Below, one piece after another: positions 7,893-16,796 of a stretch of 64,000 nucleotides of DNA (position 1 is its first letter; every line of letters begins with the position of its first letter). Origin of the DNA: Bog-473 sp963738135 (GTDB lineage: Bacteria > Actinomycetota > Acidimicrobiia > Acidimicrobiales > RAAP-2); contig CAVTVK010000004.1 in NCBI GenBank assembly GCA_963738135.1, forward strand, positions 1-64,000, in the 5' to 3' direction. The translations under genes and the position numbers were made by a program. Under the pieces are notes generated by a model. It worked only from the letters and a program-made list of their open reading frames with translations. It did not search any database and was not told the origin of the DNA.

Positions 7893-9048
7893 GATCTCAT
7901 ACGTGCCAGACGCCCCCGACATCACCATTCCCCCCGAATTGCTGCCCTCCGACGGGCGTTTCGGGTCCGGCCCCTCGAAGGTCCGCCCCGCTCAGATCGA
8001 CGCGCTCGCCGCCGTCGCCTCCACCTACATGGGCACGAGCCACCGCCAGAAGACGGTCAAGTCTCAGGTGGGCCGAGTGCGCGCCGGGATGCGCCAGCTC
8101 TTCTCACTCCCCGACGGCTACGAGGTCGTCCTCGGCAACGGGGGGACGACTTGCTTCTGGGACGCCGCGACGTTCGGCCTCATTGAGGAACAGAGCCAGC
8201 ACCTGAGCTTCGGTGAGTTCTCCTCGAAGTTCGCCGCCTGCGCCAAGGCAGCACCGCACCTGAAGGACCCTCGGGTGATCGAGTCCGAGGTGGGCACGCA
8301 CCCCAAGCCGGAGGCCGATCCGTCGGTCGACCTCTACGCCCTCACCCACAACGAGACCTCTACCGGGGTCTCGATGCCTGTCCGGCGGCCGGAGGGTGCG
8401 GCCGCCCCCGCCGATGGAGGCGGCATCGTGGCGGTGGACGGCACCTCGGGTGCCGGCGGCCTCCGGGTCGACCCGTCCGAGTTCGACGCGTACTACCTCG
8501 CCCCGCAGAAGTGCTTCGCCTCCGACGGCGGCCTCTGGATCGCCCTGATGTCGCCGGCCGCGCTCGAGCGGGTGGAGCGCATCGCCGCCTCGGGCCGCTG
8601 GATCCCCACCTCCATGGACCTCAAGACGGCGGTCGACAACTCGAAACTCGACCAGACGTACAACACACCGGCACTGGCCACCATCTTCCTGCTGGCCGAG
8701 CAGCTCGACTGGATGAACGGGCACGGCGGCCTGGAGTGGACCGCGTCGCGCTGCGACCGCTCCGCCGAGATCCTCTACACGTGGGCCGAGCAGTCGGGCT
8801 ACGCGCGACCCTTCGTCGAGAACCCAGCCGATCGGAGCCACGTCGTGGGCACCATCGACTTCGTCGACGCGGTGGACGCGGCGGTGATCGCCGCCGTGTT
8901 GCGGGCGAACGGGATCGTCGACACCGAGCCGTATCGCAAGCTCGGGCGCAACCAGTTGCGGATCGCCATGTTCCCGGCGATCGAGCCCGACGACATCGCG
9001 TCGTTGTGCGCCTGCATCACCCACGTGGTGGGCGCACTCGCCGACTGA
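7891..9048 (+). CDS. serC: Phosphoserine aminotransferase
   Basis: A 385-residue fold-type IV-like class V aminotransferase converting phosphohydroxypyruvate and glutamate to phosphoserine, the second step of serine synthesis. It shows the actinobacterial SerC pattern: LLPSDGRFGSGPSKVR, GTSHRQKTVKSQVGRVR, the PLP region LGNGGTTCFWDAATFGL, HNETSTGVSMPVRRP, the catalytic lysine region YYLAPQKCFASDGGLW, and C-terminal GRNQLRIAMFPAIEPDDI. There is no frame break. The start at ATG 7891 overlaps the divergent aminotransferase start; GTG at residue 5 is an alternative. The pairing with serA on the opposite strand makes this a split serine-synthesis locus; serB is not in the window. Confidence 0.95.
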   Translation: MISYVPDAPDITIPPELLPSDGRFGSGPSKVRPAQIDALAAVASTYMGTSHRQKTVKSQVGRVRAGMRQLFSLPDGYEVVLGNGGTTCFWDAATFGLIEEQSQHLSFGEFSSKFAACAKAAPHLKDPRVIESEVGTHPKPEADPSVDLYALTHNETSTGVSMPVRRPEGAAAPADGGGIVAVDGTSGAGGLRVDPSEFDAYYLAPQKCFASDGGLWIALMSPAALERVERIAASGRWIPTSMDLKTAVDNSKLDQTYNTPALATIFLLAEQLDWMNGHGGLEWTASRCDRSAEILYTWAEQSGYARPFVENPADRSHVVGTIDFVDAVDAAVIAAVLRANGIVDTEPYRKLGRNQLRIAMFPAIEPDDIASLCACITHVVGALAD

Positions 9049-9189
9049 CAGCCGCACTGGGGCCAGCCCCAAGGGAGAAACGGGTGACAGCCCCCTGGTC
9101 GCAGCGGTGGCGCACTATGTATTCTACCGGGTATACAACGCCCGGTCGGGAGCACTGTAGGCGCCTCCACCGTGAGAAGGGCAGGTCGT

Positions 9190-10167
9190 ATGACAGCGGC
9201 AACCTTGGCCGACTCCCCACCCGCGTCAGCGGCGAGAGTCAGTGGGCCGTCGAGACCCACGGGCTCACCAAGCGGTTCGACGCCAACATCGCCGTGAACG
9301 ACGTCGAACTCCTCGTTCCCCGCGGCTGCGCCTTCGGGTATCTCGGGCCCAACGGTGCCGGCAAGACGACGTTGATCCGTGTGCTGCTGGGCTTGACCCA
9401 CGCGGACGCCGGGACCATGTTCCTGCTCGGACACCAGGTCCCCCGGCATCGTGACATCGCCCTGGCGCGGGTCGGCGCGATCGTGGACGAGCCCCGTTTC
9501 CACGGCCATCTGACGGGTCGCCAGAACCTGCAGATCCTCGCCGCGGCGCGGGAGCCGGCGGCCAAGGGACGCATCGAGCCGGCCCTGGCAGCGCGTCGGC
9601 ATCCTGCATCGAGCCGACGACAAGGTGTCCAAGTACTCCATGGGCATGCGTCAGCGCCTGGGCGTCGCCGCGTGCCTCCTCGGGGATCCACAGCTGCTGA
9701 TCCTCGACGAACCGATGAACGGCCTCGACCCGGCGGGGATGCTCGACATGCGCGACATGATCCTGTCCCTCGTCTCGGAGGGTCGTACCGTCGTGCTCTC
9801 GTCGCACCTCCTCGACGAGGTCGAGCGCACGTGCGACGCGGTCGCCATCGTGGACCGGGGCAAGGTCATCCGCCAGGGCCCGATCTCCCAGTTGTTGGCC
9901 GGGTCGTCCTTCGAAGTCCAGATCGAGTGCACGGACCCCGATCAGGCCAGCGGCCTGTTGCGGGCCACGCCCTTCGGCGCCCACGTGCAGACCGGGCCGG
10001 ACGGGCTGGCCATCTCACTCCCCGAGGGCACCGACCGTGACGCCATTGCGGAGATCAACCGACTGCTCGTCGAGGGGGGAATCTCGGTCTTCCGACTCCA
10101 GCACATCCAGGCCTCACTCGAGTCGTGGTTCCTCGAGGTCACGAAGCGTCTGGGGGAATCGGAATGA
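9190..10167 (+). CDS. ABC transporter ATP-binding protein, two frame breaks
   Basis: An ABC-2/DrrA-type ATPase of about 325 residues. After ATG 9190 (MTAATLADSPPASA) the frame must change near 9230-9240 to reach AVETHGLTKRFDANIAVNDV. Walker A GPNGAGKTTLIRVLLG, then a second break at 9588-9595 (extra A before GCGCG) joins GRIEPALA to RVGILHRADDKVSKYSMGMRQRLG, which holds the signature motif. Walker B is LLILDEPMNGLDP and the H-loop LSSHLLDEV. The C-terminal 100 residues are the DrrA-like extension. Its stop overlaps the permease start (ATGA), so the two form an exporter. Substrate unknown; the architecture suits drug, lipid or bacitracin-type export. The start is uncertain because of the first break. 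Confidence 0.88.
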
Positions 10168-11373
10168 CGACCATCACCGACGTCGGCGGACCGGGTCCCG
10201 CCCCCGCTCCGATCCCCGCGGACACGCGGGGCGACCACCGCGGCTCGTGGATCCCGACCTGGGGCATGGTCACCACTCGCTGCATGGAGCTACGCCGGCG
10301 GCGCGGACTGATGATCGCCCTCATCGCGGTGAACATCGGCATCCCGGTGGTCTTCCTCGGGGTGCGACTCATCTCGCATGCCGTGGCCCCGAAGTCCTAC
10401 GGGCCTGCGGGCGGCTACAGCATCTTCACCACGCTGGTGGCCGGCTTCATGTACGTGTTCGGGTTCGTCGTGGCGGCGGTGGTGGGCTGCACCGCGGGGT
10501 CGGTCGACCTCTCCGAGGGGATGTTCCGCCATCTCGTCATCACCGGTCGTTCCCGGCTGGCCCTGTACTTCGCCGCGGATTCCGGCGGGTCTGGCCATCG
10601 TCATCGCCATGGTCGCTGTCGGCTACACGATCGTCTGTGCCGTCTGTGTGTTCGCGGCGCCGACGCAGCTCACCTACGACGGTGTCAACGTCCCGGTCGG
10701 GTTGTCGCGTCCCGCGCTCGACAGCTGGGCGGCGTCGCATGCCGACGAAGTCATCTGCGATTTCAATTTCCACGGTGGGGCGGGGCTGAACGGGCCGCCG
10801 CCGAACGTGACCTGTCCCGGCGGGCAATCGCTCGGCCCCCCTCCGGGGACGGTGATCCGCACGAAGGGCGGGGGGACGTTCACCGTGCCCGGCGCTGAAT
10901 CACCGGCCCAGATCCGGGCGTTCGCCGTGACGGTCGCCAATCAGGACTACGCGGACTACCGCTCGAACTTCTTGGTGCCCTCGACGACGCTGATGGTCCA
11001 GGTGGGGCTCTGGATCGCGCTCGAGGCGACCATCGGGTTCATGGTCGGCCTCGGGCTGGCCTCGCTGATGGGTCAGCGCACGGTGGCGGTGATCCTCCTC
11101 ATCGTGCTGGAGCTGATCCTGACGCCCATCTTCAGCCGCCACGTCATCTCGCACCTGCTCAACGTCGCAGCGGGGGATCGTCGGTGTGGCCATGGCCCAC
11201 ATCGAACCGGGGGGTCTGCCGACGCCCTTCAGCGGCGGAGGTGGGGGTGGCGGGGCCCAGCCTTCAACCCGCTGATCCCCGAATCCACCCTGGTGTCTTC
11301 CTTGGTGATCGTGGGCTGGATCGTGTTCTGGACTGCGATCGGGGCGTGGCGGATGAGGACCCGTGATGCGTGA
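10164..11373 (+). CDS. ABC transporter permease, multiple frame breaks
   Basis: Membrane partner of the preceding ATPase, starting MTTITDVGGPGPAPAP within the ATGA overlap. A proline-rich cytoplasmic N-terminus is followed by membrane segments GLMIALIAVNIGIPVVFLGV and TLVAGFMYVFGFVVAAVVG, a break at 10571-10578 (extra base; LALYFA joins RIPAGLAIVIAMVAVGY), and a roughly 100-residue soluble loop with four possible Cys (VICDFNF, VTCPGG). Then come MVQVGLWIALEATIGFMVGLG and VILLIVLELILTPIF. Two compensating breaks near 11166 (insertion) and 11263 (deletion) restore a Gly-rich loop before the last helix SLVIVGWIVFWTAIGAW. It is related to ABC-2 permeases by context and topology; no substrate is evident. 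Confidence 0.82.
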
Positions 11374-11379
11374 TGGAGC

Positions 11380-12250
11380 TCAGCTGACGGCGAAACCGGC
11401 GGAGGCGAGCAGCCGCTCGCTCTCGTCCCACAGGCGCAGCGCGGCGGTGTCGTCCTTGGCGTGCTTCCCCATGTGGCCCGGCTTGGAGCGGACCCAGTAC
11501 TCACCGGTCCGTGTCGCCACGGCGGGTGACGTGGCGAGGTAGACGGACGTCTTGGCCCCGGTGCGCGGGCTGATCTGGAACGGCCGCATGGCCCGGAAGC
11601 CGAAGGCGCTCTTGCCCGTGGTGTCGCCGTCCATGCCGAAGCGGCTGCGCACCCATCCGGGATGCGCCGTGTTGGCGGTGACCCCGGTACCCGCCATGCG
11701 CCGGGCCAGCTCGCGGGTGAAGAGAACGTTGGCCAGCTTGGCCCGGCAGTACACCTCCATGCCGTCGTAGCCGCGTTCGCTCTGCAGGTCGTCGAAGCGC
11801 ATGCCCTTGAAGGCGGCGTGGTGCCCGACCGAGGTGACGTTGATGACCCGCGGGCGCTGTCGATTGCAGGCGATTGAGCAGCAGGCGGGTGAGGTAGAAG
11901 TGCCCGATGTGGCAGACGCCCATCGTGTATTCGAGGCCCTGCTCCGTCTCCTGACGCTCCGACCAGGTACCGCCGGCATTGTTGTCGAGGACGTCGAGCC
12001 GGTCCCAACGGGTCAGTATCTCGTCTGCGGCCTTGCGCACTGAGGCCAGGTCGGCCAAGTCGAGCGAGACCGTGTGGACGTCGTCGTTCCAGGTCCGTTG
12101 CGTCACCTCGTGTGCCGCCGCGTCCGCCTTGGCCTGGTTGCGGCAGGCCAGCACTGTGGTCGCCCCCTGCTGTGCCACCCCGACGGCCGTTTCGAGGCCG
12201 ACGCCCGTGTTGGCGCCGGTGATGACGACGACCTTGCCCTGCATGCTCAT
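11380..12250 (-). CDS. Short-chain dehydrogenase (retinol-dehydrogenase-like), one frame break
   Basis: A classical SDR of about 289 residues. It shows the NAD(P) loop VVITGANTGVGLETA, the NNAG motif (in DNNAGG), the catalytic Ser region INVTSVGHHAAFKG and the catalytic YCRAKLAN. The C-terminal half carries HPGWVRSRFG and an extended tail, as in the WWOX/retinol-dehydrogenase-like branch that reduces or oxidises hydrophobic alcohols. The frame breaks at about 11860-11868: an extra C in GCGCCCGCGG separates LLNRLQSTAP from RVINVTS. ATG 12250 has AGGGGCGAGC upstream; a second ATG two codons later is equally possible. It is convergent with the ABC permease, with stops 7 bp apart. Confidence 0.88.
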
Positions 12251-12336
12251 GCTCGCCCCTGATCCGATCCGTCGATGTGCCCGTGGTCAGTCTTCACCAC
12301 GGGACCGCGGGCGGTCACGTCCGAAGGCCGGCCTGG

Positions 12337-12891
12337 CTACTGGCCGTGCGCCTCTTCCCACTCCCGGGGTGGTCCGATGGCCGACGCCTCTGGCCCGAAG
12401 CGCTCGACGTAGCGCTGATGGACCACGCGCCAGCGTTCGGCCGGGTCCCGAGGCAGCTCGTGACCGTCGAGGGCGAGGACGAGCCGCTCCAGGCACACGT
12501 GCCAGCCGGCGGCGTCGCGGGCAGCCTTCCCGTGTTCGGGGAAGGTGACGGTGAGGCGCAGGATGGTTCCGACACCGTCGGATGCGGGCTCAGGCTCGAG
12601 CTCGAAGCGCAGGACATCGTCGGCCCACCGCAGCTCCATGAGCGACTGTGGGACGAAGGCCAGCATCTCGCCGTCAAAGGGTTGCGCTTCTCCTTGCCGG
12701 AACGAGAAGCGGAGCGAAGCGCCGGCACGCTGCTGCCCCTCCACTGTCGTGGGGAACCACGCCGCCAGGTTCGCCTCCTCGGTGAGAGCCCGCCAGACCC
12801 GGTCGAGCGGATGGGCCAGGTGGCGCTCGTACCGCAGGATAGAGACATCTCCGGCACGCTCGAGGGTGCCGAATTCGGCGGCATCGCTCAC
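12337..12891 (-). CDS. SRPBCC (AHSA1-like) family protein
   Basis: A 184-residue START/Bet v1-like protein. The typical opening for the family is ILRYERHLAHPLDRVWRALTEEANLAAWFPTT; later strands read RFSFRQGEAQPFDGEML and RLTVTFPEHG, and a C-terminal helix starts GWHVCLERLVLALDG. It is co-translated with the ArsR gene upstream (ATGA at 12888-12891). The ligand is unknown. It is a distinct paralogue of the SRPBCC protein at 693-1139 rather than a duplicate: the two proteins share the fold motifs but little contiguous sequence. The C-terminal extension (ERFGPEASAIGPPREWEE) is specific to this copy. Confidence 0.88.
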   Translation of the reverse strand: MSDAAEFGTLERAGDVSILRYERHLAHPLDRVWRALTEEANLAAWFPTTVEGQQRAGASLRFSFRQGEAQPFDGEMLAFVPQSLMELRWADDVLRFELEPEPASDGVGTILRLTVTFPEHGKAARDAAGWHVCLERLVLALDGHELPRDPAERWRVVHQRYVERFGPEASAIGPPREWEEAHGQ

Positions 12892-13217
12892 GCCCAGACC
12901 TCCCCTTCATCGGCTTCCATGATTTCGAGATGGCGCTCGAGCGCGTTGAGGTGCCCCGCCCACTGCCGGCGGTAGGGCGCCAGCCATTCGTCGACCTCGC
13001 GCAGGGGCTCGGGGCTCACCCGGTAGATCCGGCGCTGGGACTCCGAGCGGGACTGGACCAGCCCGGCCCCCCGCAGGACCTTGAGGTGCTTGGAGACCGC
13101 CGGCTGGCTGAGGGAGAGCAGGTCGACGAGCTCGCCCACGGGGCGTTCCCCCTCGGCCAGCAGGTCGAGGATTCGGCGGCGACTTTCCTCCGCCAGTACC
13201 TCAAATGTAGCTGTCAC
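12888..13217 (-). CDS. ArsR-family HTH transcriptional regulator
   Basis: A 109-residue winged-helix regulator of the ArsR/SmtB fold without metal-binding cysteines. The pattern is FEVLAEESRRRILDLLAEG, then the recognition helix LSQPAVSKHLKVLRGAGLV and the wing RRIYRVSPEPL, ending in a C-terminal helix (WLAPYRRQWAGHLNALERHL) typical of the SRPBCC-partner group. Start GTG 13217; another GTG lies two bases upstream out of frame. It is the first gene of a two-gene operon with the SRPBCC protein. A near-perfect inverted repeat in the upstream promoter is the likely autoregulatory site. Confidence 0.92.
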   Translation of the reverse strand: MTATFEVLAEESRRRILDLLAEGERPVGELVDLLSLSQPAVSKHLKVLRGAGLVQSRSESQRRIYRVSPEPLREVDEWLAPYRRQWAGHLNALERHLEIMEADEGEVWA

Positions 13218-13223
13218 ACAGCC

Positions 13224-13253
13224 TATATTCCTCTAAAGGCATATACCTGTCAA
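13224..13253 (-). promoter_or_regulatory. Promoter and operator of the second ArsR/SRPBCC operon
   Basis: On the minus strand a consensus -35 TTGACA (13248-13253) is followed by AT-rich -10 candidates (AATATA or GAATAT, 13224-13230). The interval holds an inverted repeat TATAT-x-CCT-N4-AGG-x-ATATA (13224-13245) that overlaps spacer and -10, where a repressor would block RNA polymerase. Confidence 0.6.
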
Positions 13254-13275
13254 GGCCAGACGAGGCCAGATCGGG

Positions 13276-13545
13276 TCAGGTCGGGGCGGCGACCTTGGGC
13301 TTGGCAGCGATCCGACGGAGCGGCGGCACGGTCGGCGGCGGCTGCCTACGCGGCGGCAAGGTGGCCAGGAGCGCAGTCGTCGCCTTGGTGACCTGCGTCA
13401 CGGCCCGCTCGAACGCCTGCTCGGTCTCGGCCGACGTCTTCTGGACGCCACTGACCTTGCGGACGTACTGGCGGGCCGCCGCCTCGATCTCCTCGGGTGT
13501 GGCCACGGGCTGCAGCCCGCGCAGGGTCGTGATGTTGCGGCACAT
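13276..13545 (-). CDS. DUF2277 family protein
   Basis: An 89-residue protein opening MCRNITTLRGLQPVATPEEIEAAARQYVRKVSG, the characteristic DUF2277 start (M-C-R-N-I-x-T-L with a conserved Cys2). The mid region (QAFERAVTQVTKATTALLATL) is helical, and the C-terminus is Pro/Arg/Lys-rich and probably disordered. The family is widespread in actinobacteria and some proteobacteria and has no established function that I know of. The helical core resembles a small DNA-binding or scaffold domain, but that is only impression. It lies on the minus strand between the second ArsR operon and the GH5 gene; the GH5 stop is 10 bp upstream of its start region, so the two may be co-transcribed. Confidence 0.87.
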   Translation of the reverse strand: MCRNITTLRGLQPVATPEEIEAAARQYVRKVSGVQKTSAETEQAFERAVTQVTKATTALLATLPPRRQPPPTVPPLRRIAAKPKVAAPT

Positions 13546-13554
13546 GCCGCCAGG

Positions 13555-15342
13555 CTATGTCCGGGTCGCCGGCCGCATGACCGCGTCGGCGTCCGGGCCT
13601 GCGGCCGCGGCACAATGCCCGGGCGTGATCTCCACTCTGACCCGGCTCCCGGTGCGGTTGTTCCGCACTTCCAGCAGGTCACTCCCCCGGGGCGACGTCA
13701 CGCTGGCCCCGCTGGTGCGGGCGCAGTAGCCGTGCCGGTAGTGCACCTGGGTCGGAACGAAGATCAACGTCGGCGCGTGGACGTCGTGGTCGGGCAGGTA
13801 CGCCATGGCGAACACGTCCGTCTGCGGCGAGAAGGAGAAGCGCAGCGGGAGGCCGGCCACCGCCTCGGGGTAGGCGCGGCTCAGGACGTAGGCGGTCGAG
13901 CGCAGGCGCCCGTTCGCCATGACGAGCGACTCGTCGGCACTCCCGGTGGGGTCGTCGTAGTACTTCCAGGCCCAGTAGATCCAGCTGACCTGTCGTGCGT
14001 CGAGCGCGGTCGTGATCGGGGCAAGGAGCGTGGGGTCACTGGTGGCCCCGAACTCGGTGACCATCCAGGCCGGCCCGTTCGGCTGGGCGCCGGACGCCAT
14101 CGCCGGGCGGTCCGCGGCGCGCACGGCGAGCGAGTGCTCTTCCTGGGCGGCGCACGCCGTGACGTCAGTGGGGTTCCCCGTGACGGAACTGCGGGCCCCG
14201 CAGTAGATGTGCACGTTGTAGACGAGGTTGGGGAGGTCCATGGGACCGATATAGGTCGGCAGGCCGCGGCTGGCGTAGTTGTCGGGCTCGTCGAATATGA
14301 GGTGAGAGGGATCGTTGGACTCGATGGTCGGCACGACGCCGTTTGCCGGGTCGGCCTCGGGACAGCGCATCCGCCGTGCGCCGTGCGACGGGGCCCCGAT
14401 GTGCGCGGTGCCGGTGTAGAAGCATTCGAGCTCAGCGTCGAAGTGCTCGCCGCCGAAACGGACCAGCGAGGTGGAGAACGGCTCGTTGAAGGGGTCGTAG
14501 CCGAGGACCCAGCGGTTGTCTCTGAACGCATGCGCCACGTCGCCCCAGACCTGGTCGTACTGACCCTGGAGATCACCCCGGACGTTGTTGTGCCAGAAGT
14601 GGCTGAAGGCGATACCAGCCGCTTTTGTGCCGTACTCGCGGGACCAGCGGCCCGGTGGGTCGACGCTCGGGACGCCGTTCGTGCACACGGCCCAACTCGG
14701 AGCTCCCTCGCCTTCGAACATCTCGTTGTACACGTCCTGGTGCATGTCAAGGATCGTGTAGATGTGAAACCGTCCGAGCAGGTCGACGGTCTTGGTCAGG
14801 CGCGCCACGTAGCGGTCGAGCACGGCTCGGTTGAACTGGTGCGGGTCCGTAGGTGGGCCCTGGCTGCAAATGGCCGGATCGTCGGGCGGGGCGCTACCCG
14901 GTTCCAATCCACTCCACGTCATGCCGAGGCGCACCACGTTGAAGCCCAGCCGGGCCATGAGTGAGGCGTCGGCGACCGAGAAGTTCCAGGGCTGGCCCGG
15001 GTCGGGAGAGAGCTCGTAGGGCGCGTCCTTGTAGACGGCATCGACGCCGTGGAAGAAGACCACCCGGCCGCGGCTGTCGTAGAGATACGGACCGCCGGAT
15101 GCGGCGATCCGGCCGGAGACCGCTGCGACGCCGGGGGCGACGATCGGCGAGCGCAGCGTCGGCAGCGTGGGCCTCGACCGCGGCGTGGCCGCTGCCGCTC
15201 CCGTGCTCGGCGCCAGGACCGTGCGCCCCACCAGCAAGGACAACAGCATCACGGGAGCCAACGGCCACAGGAACCGACGATGCACGCTCGACAGTCTGTC
15301 CCCAGGTCCCTCCCAGGTGGCGGCGCCCCGGAATCCTGGCAT
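13555..15342 (-). CDS. Secreted glycoside hydrolase family 5 (endoglycoceramidase-like)
   Basis: A 595-residue protein with an N-terminal basic stretch and hydrophobic segment (FLWPLAPVMLLSLLVG, residues 25-39) ending in an Ala-rich cleavage region, so it is exported. The GH5 (alpha/beta)8 barrel opens with PYLYDSRGRVVFFHGVDAVYK. The acid/base Glu is in GYDPFNEPF (about E287) and the nucleophile in WMVTEFGAT (about E430); TILDMHQDVYNEMF and NVHIYCG are further family motifs. The W-x-YWAWKYYDDP stretch and a C-terminal beta domain match endo-glycosylceramidases, which release the sugar chain from glycolipids. The exact substrate is uncertain; other GH5 exo/endo-glucosidases remain possible. 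GTG at codon 20 is an alternative start. Confidence 0.88.
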   Translation of the reverse strand: MPGFRGAATWEGPGDRLSSVHRRFLWPLAPVMLLSLLVGRTVLAPSTGAAAATPRSRPTLPTLRSPIVAPGVAAVSGRIAASGGPYLYDSRGRVVFFHGVDAVYKDAPYELSPDPGQPWNFSVADASLMARLGFNVVRLGMTWSGLEPGSAPPDDPAICSQGPPTDPHQFNRAVLDRYVARLTKTVDLLGRFHIYTILDMHQDVYNEMFEGEGAPSWAVCTNGVPSVDPPGRWSREYGTKAAGIAFSHFWHNNVRGDLQGQYDQVWGDVAHAFRDNRWVLGYDPFNEPFSTSLVRFGGEHFDAELECFYTGTAHIGAPSHGARRMRCPEADPANGVVPTIESNDPSHLIFDEPDNYASRGLPTYIGPMDLPNLVYNVHIYCGARSSVTGNPTDVTACAAQEEHSLAVRAADRPAMASGAQPNGPAWMVTEFGATSDPTLLAPITTALDARQVSWIYWAWKYYDDPTGSADESLVMANGRLRSTAYVLSRAYPEAVAGLPLRFSFSPQTDVFAMAYLPDHDVHAPTLIFVPTQVHYRHGYCARTSGASVTSPRGSDLLEVRNNRTGSRVRVEITPGHCAAAAGPDADAVMRPATRT

Positions 15343-15476
15343 CGGCGCAGATTCTCCAAGGCCGTGCGGCAGTCACTCTCCGGCGCCGGCGAATGGCGAT
15401 ATGAAATCTGTCGACGTCACCTTGAGCCCGGGTCGCCCGGCTTCCTCCGATATCGGGAGTAGTACCTTCCAACTCG

Positions 15477-16383
15477 GTGAGTCTGCTCAGGGACATTCGA
15501 TTTGCCGCCGCGAATCCGGCCGCAGCGGACTTCACGCAGCTCAAGGCGTGGACGTGCGCCCATGGCCTGGCGGGCGAGCAAGTGGTTGACGACGAATTCG
15601 CATGGGCGAAGAGGGGGGTGCGGCTCCGAACCGCGGAACTGATCTGGCGGCTTCGCCATGGGCGGCCCTCCGCCACGGAGGAAGCCAGCCGCCGGTACGA
15701 CGTTCTTACCGTGGAAGCCATGAGACGGGTCTTGAGGCCGGACTCCAACTGCATCGACATCGGGGCGGCGGCCGCTGAGATCCTCAGGTTCATAGAGGTT
15801 CTGGCACCCGAGGGGAACCATCACGCCTTCGAGCCCATTCCGTACCAGGCGTCCGAATTGCGCCTGCAATTTCCCTGAAATCGAGGTCCACGAGCTGGCG
15901 TTGTCCGACGAGACCGGGGAGGTGAGTTTCTTCGTCGTCAAGGACGACCCCTTCATCAGCGCCCTGCGCGATCCTCGGAAGATTCGAGGTCTGGTCGGCG
16001 ACACCCGGCGGTCCGACTGGCAGGGACAGATCGAGACCATCCCGGTCGCCACGCGCCGCCTCGATGACGTGCTTGACGCCAACCAGACCATCGATCTCAT
16101 CAAGATGGACGTTGAAGGCGCCGAGACCGCGGTCTTTCGGGGCGCTCTGCGCACCCTCGCCGAGAGCCGCCCGATCGTCATATTCGAATACAGCGGCGCC
16201 GACGTCGAGAAGCTCTATGGCACCACCAACCTGCTCGACACACTCGAGGAGGCTGGCTTCTGCGTCTCCTCCCTCGAGGGTTGGCTCGCGGACGACCCAC
16301 CGCTCGGGCCTTCGGAGTTTCCGAACATGGACACCATCAGTGGATCGTGGAACTGGATGTATGTCGCGCACGTCGCCCGCTAG
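15477..16383 (+). CDS. FkbM family SAM-dependent methyltransferase, one frame break
   Basis: A protein of about 301 residues. The N-terminal half (GTG 15477) contains CIDIGAAAAEILRFIEVLAPEG, a variant of the SAM-binding motif I, and HAFEPIPYQASELR. An extra C in TTTCCCTGAA at 15871-15876 breaks the frame; removing it joins LRLQFP to EIEVHELALSDETGEVSFF. The C-terminal half has IDLIKMDVEGAETAVFRGA, the FkbM hallmark, and PIVIFEYS. FkbM enzymes O-methylate sugars or polyketide hydroxyls and are common in cell-surface glycan clusters. The single neighbour that fits is the secreted GH5 on the opposite strand, but there is no glycosyltransferase cluster here. Confidence 0.88.
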
Positions 16384-16462
16384 CAGCCGGCGTTCCCATG
16401 CGATGCTCCCGGAGGCGTCCCTCTCAAGACGTCACACAACGAACGACACAGGAGACCACGCC

Positions 16463-16789
16463 ATGCCGCAGTACGTCATCCTCGCCGACCACTCCCCCGA
16501 CATCTGCCCCTCGTCGAACAGCCGGAGCCGGAACCGCGCCATTCAGGGCATGGGCCAGGACCTGCCCAGGCTGTCGGCGGAGGCCGGCATCACCTTCCTC
16601 AGCGGTCCGCTCCACCTCGACCCCGGACATCGCACGGTGTCCGTCGTCGACGCGCCGAGCATCGAGGCGGTCACCGAACTCGTCTACGCCACCGGGTTGT
16701 CGCAGTGGAACACCGTCGAGGTGTGCCCCACGACGCCCGTGGCCGACATGATGGCCAACCTCGACACCTTCCCGATCGTCTTCGAGTAG
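16463..16789 (+). CDS. Small hypothetical protein (ferredoxin-like fold style)
   Basis: A 108-residue protein starting MPQYVILADHSPDICPSSN, with GGAG ten bases before ATG 16463. The alternation of a short strand, helix, strand (TFLSGPLHLDPGHRTVSVVDAPS) and helix (IEAVTELVYATGLSQWNTVEV) looks like a dimeric alpha/beta-barrel monomer of the EthD/YCII/DUF3303 kind. The conserved Cys pair (DICPSS and VEVCPT) is notable. I cannot assign a family or a reaction. It is 80 bp downstream of the FkbM gene and convergent with the DUF4097 gene, whose stop is 8 bp from its own. Confidence 0.72.
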   Translation: MPQYVILADHSPDICPSSNSRSRNRAIQGMGQDLPRLSAEAGITFLSGPLHLDPGHRTVSVVDAPSIEAVTELVYATGLSQWNTVEVCPTTPVADMMANLDTFPIVFE

Positions 16790-16796
16790 CGCTCCG

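Noticed and set aside
5721..8186. An 821-codon plus-strand frame
   Set aside because: Antisense to serA and the aminotransferase; those have clear catalytic motifs, this frame has none.
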